Shown one piece after another: positions 59,600-64,000 of a stretch of 64,000 nt of DNA. The notes below the pieces were generated by a model. That model saw only the letters and a program-made list of their open reading frames with translations. It did no database searches and had not been told where the DNA came from. The translations under genes and the position numbers were made by a program. Origin of the DNA: Monosporascus cannonballus (Eukaryota; Ascomycota; Sordariomycetes; Xylariales); NCBI GenBank assembly GCA_004154925.1, contig QJNS01000307.1:18643-82642 (forward strand), in the 5' to 3' direction. Within the stretch, counting starts at the first letter, position 1, and the number at the start of each line of letters is the position of its first letter.

Positions 59600-60430
59600 A
59601 TGTCGACCAGTACCCAAGTACCTTCTGCTGCTGCACAGCTCCAAACCAGAATCAAGGAATTTAAAGAATAAATTTAATAGCTTGCAGAACAAATCGTAGC
59701 CATCTTAACTCGAATTGTCGCATCTAAGCATAAACCTAAAAAGCCTTAACCCTACGATAGGAAAGGAAACGTTCAAAATTTCCTTATTCAAGCACGAATA
59801 TATTTCCGATTTCAAGACTCAGACGAGCCCGTAAACAGAATTTTCGTTATAGTAATTTTTCTTACGGGAAATATTTCAAATTGGGTTAAGCCAGTTATAA
59901 GGGGTTATCTGGAAAATGTTAAGGCCGATTAAGAAAAAACTATTAAGATTTTACTTGTTTCGAAATATGTTATTAGTTTTAGAAATTTTATAACTGAAGC
60001 AAAATAGACCGATAACGAAAGCGATAAGTTAATCGACATATTTTATGCAAAACTGAAAAATAATATTAAAAATAAAGTTATTAAATTTCCGAAACACACA
60101 ACTTTAAATCGATATATTATGGAAATGATTAAAATTAACAACAGGCTATACGAACGACGTATAAAAAGAAAGGATAATATATTCCAAAGTACGGAAACCA
60201 ATCGGCCAACCAGGAGAAAAAACGCGACGTACTATTTACATCCTATAGCATAGTACCAGGACCTATGGACCTGAGTACGGTCCAGAAAAAGGATTAAAGC
60301 CAAATCCAATGCTTTAACTGTGGCAAAATAGGACACAGGGCTTTTTAATGCCAAGCACCCAAGAAATTACGATAGGATAACTAGACCGCTATACCGGAAA
60401 AACAATCTAGGAATAAGCAAAAAACTATAA
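59600..60430 (+). pseudogene. gag of element H, inactivated
   Basis: Starts at ATG 59600 (MSTSTQVPSAAAQLQTRIKE). Then a coiled-coil-like region with stops at Gln codons, a capsid-like domain (NVQNFLIQARIYFRFQDSDE, IFLTGNISNWVKPVIRGYL), and YERRIKRKDN, also seen in element A. It ends in the zinc knuckle C-F-N-C-G-K-I-G-H-R-A-F-*-C (60310-60351), CX2CX4HX4C with one stop inside. Only the RIP-type TAA/TAG codons break an otherwise readable frame, so this is a relatively young or lightly mutated copy. Confidence 0.85.
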
Positions 60431-62040
60431 TAAAATTATTAACGTAATTCGGGCCTAACGCGAAAACGGGCCATCTCGACAAGAAATTCGACAAGGGATA
60501 TAAGAAGCCAAAAAAACTGGTCCAGAAAGTATTTAAAAAATAACGGAACATCTTTAAGAAATAGCCAAGAAAACATTAGGAACGGACGGAAGACGTTTGT
60601 CTTAGGATCCCTAATCGATATGCTAGAAAATACGCTATATATTGTCGACGACGGGAAAACCCTAATTACGAAAAATTGAAATAGCATATACAAAGCAAAA
60701 TTACCCGCATATATTATAAAGGAATCGATTTTCCAAACTGAACGAAAATGACAAAAATAATAAATAATAATATCGCATTTTCGATTTATAGCCCCGGAAA
60801 ATAAGATTTATTAATTAGCCGAAGCAAAAAACTGGCCCGAAAAAAGGTAATACCCGTAAAAACCCCTTTTTTTCATTATAAATAATACGATTACCAAACG
60901 GAAAAGAAATTAATTTAATATATTATAAAAGAGCATTACCAAAAAGTAATTAAAACATACCTTAATTTATAGGTCAATGATAGGATAACTTTTAATATAA
61001 CATATAATAAAACGCAGTTAAAATTATGGAAATATAATTAACCCCATAAAAAATATATCAAAACCAAGAATAATTAATATAGTTCGAAAAAACAATACGC
61101 CGGCAATAACGACAAATATAACAGCTTAACGCGCCATACAGAGAAATACAGATAAAGTTCGATAAACTCGAAAAAAATTAAAAAACGAAAATTACCTAGA
61201 AAAAACCGTAAAATAACAAAATCTTAAAAAATTAGGAAAAATTCCCAAAAAAAGCTTTAAGCGCGATAATAAAAGCCGTTAATAATTTTATCACCTTCGA
61301 AATACGAATCAGAACATATTAGTATACCCTAATAATAAATTACGAAACTTTAAGCGGAAATTACATTATACTGGATATTATTACCGAACTTAAATTACCA
61401 TAAAAATACAATTTAAAACTTACATAATTATGAATACCGAAAATCAAAAATTCGTTTACGATAATAGAAAATTCCGATACGAAATTAATCACTTCGAAAA
61501 TTTTATTTAAAGTTGATATTAAATAATTAATTTTGACATTATTCCATTTAAGAATTACGATATAATCTTAGAATTACTATAAATATGCCAGTATGGAATT
61601 TTAATTAACTGAAAAACTGACCAAGTAAAATTCGCTTTATCCTTTATTAACAAAAAAACAAGATTTTAACATTCGATCGAAAATAACGACGAATGCAAGC
61701 ATAAAAACATAAAAAACACCATAGTGCTTAAAAAAACAGAATATAAAAAAATAAGTATTAAAAAATACGACGTATTATTATTACCATTAAAACAAAAGTA
61801 ATTAAGTAACGATTTACAATAACGGCTCAAAAGTTAAAAGATTGAACTAATATGTTATTATAATAATACCATTAATATAAATAGCTTCTCAAACAGAACT
61901 TAAATAAAAAGTTATTAAAATGCAGCGAATAAAATTATAACATAATCCTTAGAAAAGGATTTTCGACAAAAATTTACACTATCTATAACAACGAAAATAA
62001 ATTACGTACTTTTAGAAAATACCTATGAAATCGCTTACAA
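60431..62040 (+). pseudogene. Protease and N-terminal pol region of element H
   Basis: Continuation between gag and RT. Lys/Asn/Ile-rich plus-strand stretches with RIP stops. By position this holds the aspartic protease and the spacer before RT, but no DTG/DSG motif can be pointed out. The minus-strand open stretch at 60439-60693 is a shadow. Confidence 0.5.
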
Positions 62041-63240
62041 AAGGGATAAATTCGACTTTGGAAATTACCAACAGAATATTTAATTTTCTTTGTACTCAAA
62101 AAGAACGGAAAATTACGACATATGGTTAACTATTAAGAACTGAAAGATATTATTATTAAAAGTCGATTGTTTTTATTCTTAAATACCGAAATAAAAAACC
62201 GACTTTACGGAACTAAATAATTTATGGCATTCGACCTCAAAAATAGATACAACCTTATTAAGATCAAAAAAGAATACGAATAGAAAATAACTTTTAAAAC
62301 GAAATACGGACTATTTAAGTACTTAATTACGCCAATAAGATTTACAAACGTATTAATAACTTCTTAAAGAATAATTAATCATATATTACGTAAATATTTC
62401 GATATTTTTGTTATATGCTACCTTAACGATATTCTCATTTTTTCGGAAACGGAAAAAGCATATATAAGATACGTTTATAAAGTTTCTCAAACTTTATAAA
62501 CGTAAAACTACTAGTTAACGCAGAAAAAAGTTAATTTTATATCCAAAAAATGGAATATCTGGAATATATCATTACTCTAAAACACATCAGAATGAACCTT
62601 AAAAAAATCGTTACAATTACGAAATAGCAAAGGCCAAGTACGGTTAAAAAGGTACAGGCATTCCTTAAATTCATTAACTATTATAGAAAGTTTATTCGAA
62701 ACTTAAATAAAATCGCCATACCCTTAACAAACTTTATAAAAAAAGGGAAAAGGTTTAAATAAACGCTCCAAACGGAAAAAGTATTTCAGTAAATTAAGAA
62801 TGCGATTTTTAACGAATTAATACTGATTATATACAATCCAACTCGTCCCGTTAAGCTAAAAACCGATGTTTCGGATTACGCGTTAAACATAATAATGGGA
62901 TAACGAAATAATTAAGCTAAATTTTACTTTAATATACATTTCTTACATAAACTAAAAGGAACCGAACTTAATTATAACATTTTAAATAAGGAATTTATGA
63001 CCATTATTATGGCATTTTAAAAGTTTAGATATTTCCTGAAAGGAAGCTTGCATCAAATTAAAATTTATACGGATTATCAAAATTTTACCCGTTTTACCAT
63101 AACCAGGGAACTTACAGAATAATAATTTAAATACGCAAAAGAATTGGCGAACTTCGATTGCGTTATTATCTATAAAATAGAATCAAAAAATGAAAAAACC
63201 GATACCCTAAATAAGCAACCAGATTTCGAAAAAATTGGTC
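62041..63240 (+). pseudogene. RT and RNase H of element H
   Basis: Reads FFVLKKNGKLRHMVNY*EL, then AFDLKNRYNLIKIKKEYE, TKYGLFKYLITPI, and RKYFDIFVICYLNDILIFSE, with the catalytic YLDD as YLND (62419-62430). Next come MEYLEYIITLKHIRMN, the connection [19 protein letters not shown] (about 62643-62700), PLTNFIKKGK, and RNase H with VKLKTDVSDYALN (about 62850-62890), LNKEFMTIIMAF and FKYAKELANFDCVIIYK. The order and spacing are textbook Ty3/Gypsy. Stops at Gln/Trp codons and the first catalytic Asp-to-Asn change inactivate it. Confidence 0.9.
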
Positions 63241-63929
63241 AAAGTTAGCCATATAATTTTTGATATTATTATAAAAAATACCTACGCCTACGATAAAATG
63301 CAACATTTCGGGCGGTATCTTATAACATGCATCAGAAAATCCAACAGTACAACAATGATTATCCAGAACACTAAAAAACAAACAAAATATATGTTCCGGA
63401 AAAATACCAGAAGGATTAGGTACGAAAAATACATAAATATCAGCTACATGGACATGCAGGGATTTACAAAAGCCTAAAACGATTTCAACGCATATATTTT
63501 TTTCCTTAGAATAAAAACGATGGCCCAGAGAATTCGACGATAATGCAATCCTTGTAATAAGGCGAAAATACGGCGACATAAGCTATATGGAACATTACAA
63601 CCGTTACCAATTGCAAAACGACCGTAATATTTAGTCATATTCGATTTCATTACCAAACTCCCTATATCAAAAAATCCCATTATAAAAGTATATTACGATA
63701 GCATTTTCGTAATTATCGACCGATTTACGAAACTTTCCTTTTTTTAACTATATCATAAGGATACAAATGCCGGACAAATGGCATATATATTTTTCAATCA
63801 TAATTCTAGCATTTACAGGTTACTAATAAAAATTATCTTGAACAAAGAATTAATATTTGTATTTAAATTTTGGCAAAGCGTTATAATATAAATCAGCTTG
63901 AATTACAAATTATATACCATTTTTAAACT
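63241..63929 (+). pseudogene. Integrase N-terminal half of element H
   Basis: After a short linker, VPEKYQKD*VRKIHKYQLHG (about 63390-63450) carries the histidines of the HHCC zinc module. SLKRFQRIYFFP follows, then the catalytic-core strand IIDRFTKLSFF (about 63713-63745). The frame reaches the region of the DGQTER motif, where it is replaced by the AAAT repeat. Open minus-strand stretches here (63166-63579, 63474-63680) are shadows. Confidence 0.8.
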
Positions 63930-63930
63930 A

Positions 63931-63997
<67 letters not shown>

Positions 63998-64000
63998 ATA
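63930..64000. repeat. (AAAT)n microsatellite, at least 17 units
   Basis: Perfect AAAT repeat running off the window end. It lies where element G has CCAGATAAATAAATAAAAT, the mutated codons of the integrase DGQTER motif, so it seems to have grown out of that coding sequence. Its true length is unknown, and a repeat at the sequence edge could also mark an assembly limit. Confidence 0.9.

Larger units (their letters stand above)
59169..64000 (+). mobile_element. Chromodomain-family Gypsy element H (3' end outside window)
   Basis: The least damaged coding copy on the plus strand: 5' LTR, conserved leader, gag with zinc knuckle, protease region, RT, RNase H and the first half of integrase. It ends in a long AAAT repeat at the window edge. 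Its LTR end and leader match the A/B family, while its Gag start (MSTSTQVPSA) differs from the MESE start of A and B, so it is a related subfamily. Downstream parts (chromodomain, antisense frame, 3' LTR) would lie beyond 64000. Confidence 0.9.

Noticed and set aside
60439..60693. 84-codon minus-strand open stretch
   Set aside because: Antisense to the gag/protease region of element H; no motif and no homologue in other copies.
63166..63579. 137-codon minus-strand open stretch, the longest in the window
   Set aside because: Exactly antisense to the RNase H-integrase linker of element H, which shows real protein motifs on the plus strand. A similar minus-strand shadow exists at the same place in G (25430-25696).
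1..64000. CRISPR array, bacterial operon or phage
   Set aside because: No short regularly spaced direct repeats with spacers, no Shine-Dalgarno-led operon; protein motifs are those of eukaryotic LTR retrotransposons.

Overview
The window looks like a filamentous ascomycete (Pezizomycotina) genome compartment. It is 64 kb of very AT-rich DNA with no recognisable host gene, tRNA or rRNA. Nearly everything identifiable is an LTR retrotransposon of the Ty3/Gypsy type, several of them chromodomain-bearing, damaged by C-to-T / G-to-A mutation as expected from repeat-induced point mutation (RIP). In the best-preserved element I count about 55 differences between its two 409-bp LTRs; every one is a transition and there is no indel. 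In-frame stops are almost all TAA/TAG where CAA, CAG or TGG is expected. The species cannot be named from the sequence alone.

Layout. 1-548: unassigned DNA and a small terminal-inverted-repeat (MITE-like) element. 549-7894: Gypsy element E (minus strand). 7895-8801: LTR-like fragments. 8802-15205: Gypsy element A (minus). 15206-21850: an older plus-strand Gypsy element I and two GC-richer islands. 21855-24050: truncated element F (minus, 3' end). 24050-25090: AT-rich gap. 25091-27052: 3' half of element G (plus). 27053-29441: AT-rich, with a repeated segment and a promoter-like GC island. 29447-36419: complete element B (minus) with a perfect CGTTT target-site duplication. 36425-40150: older Gypsy element J (plus). 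40150-45600: AT desert. 45600-54478: composite C plus L (minus). 54479-54739: fragment M (plus), then a second MITE copy. 54877-59168: possible DNA-transposon debris and an AT desert. 59169-64000: element H (plus), running off the window in an AAAT microsatellite.

A, B, C, F, G, H, L and M belong to one chromovirus family. Its order is 5' LTR, gag with a CCHC zinc knuckle, protease/RT/RNase H/integrase with a C-terminal chromodomain, then 3' LTR. The most notable feature is an extra reading frame between the end of pol and the 3' LTR, on the strand opposite to pol, recoverable in A, B and F. It runs towards pol and overlaps the pol end by 35 bp in both A and B. It encodes about 210 residues with a cysteine pattern CX2CX6CX8CX2CX6C, the spacing of the fungal Zn2Cys6 binuclear cluster, followed by a charged, probably coiled-coil region. 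The spacing survives in all three copies although RIP turned most cysteine codons into tyrosine codons. This is the best candidate for an under-described system: a retrotransposon carrying its own antisense zinc-cluster protein.

All coding copies here are broken. I describe reading frames as seen and treat boundaries of the oldest elements as approximate.
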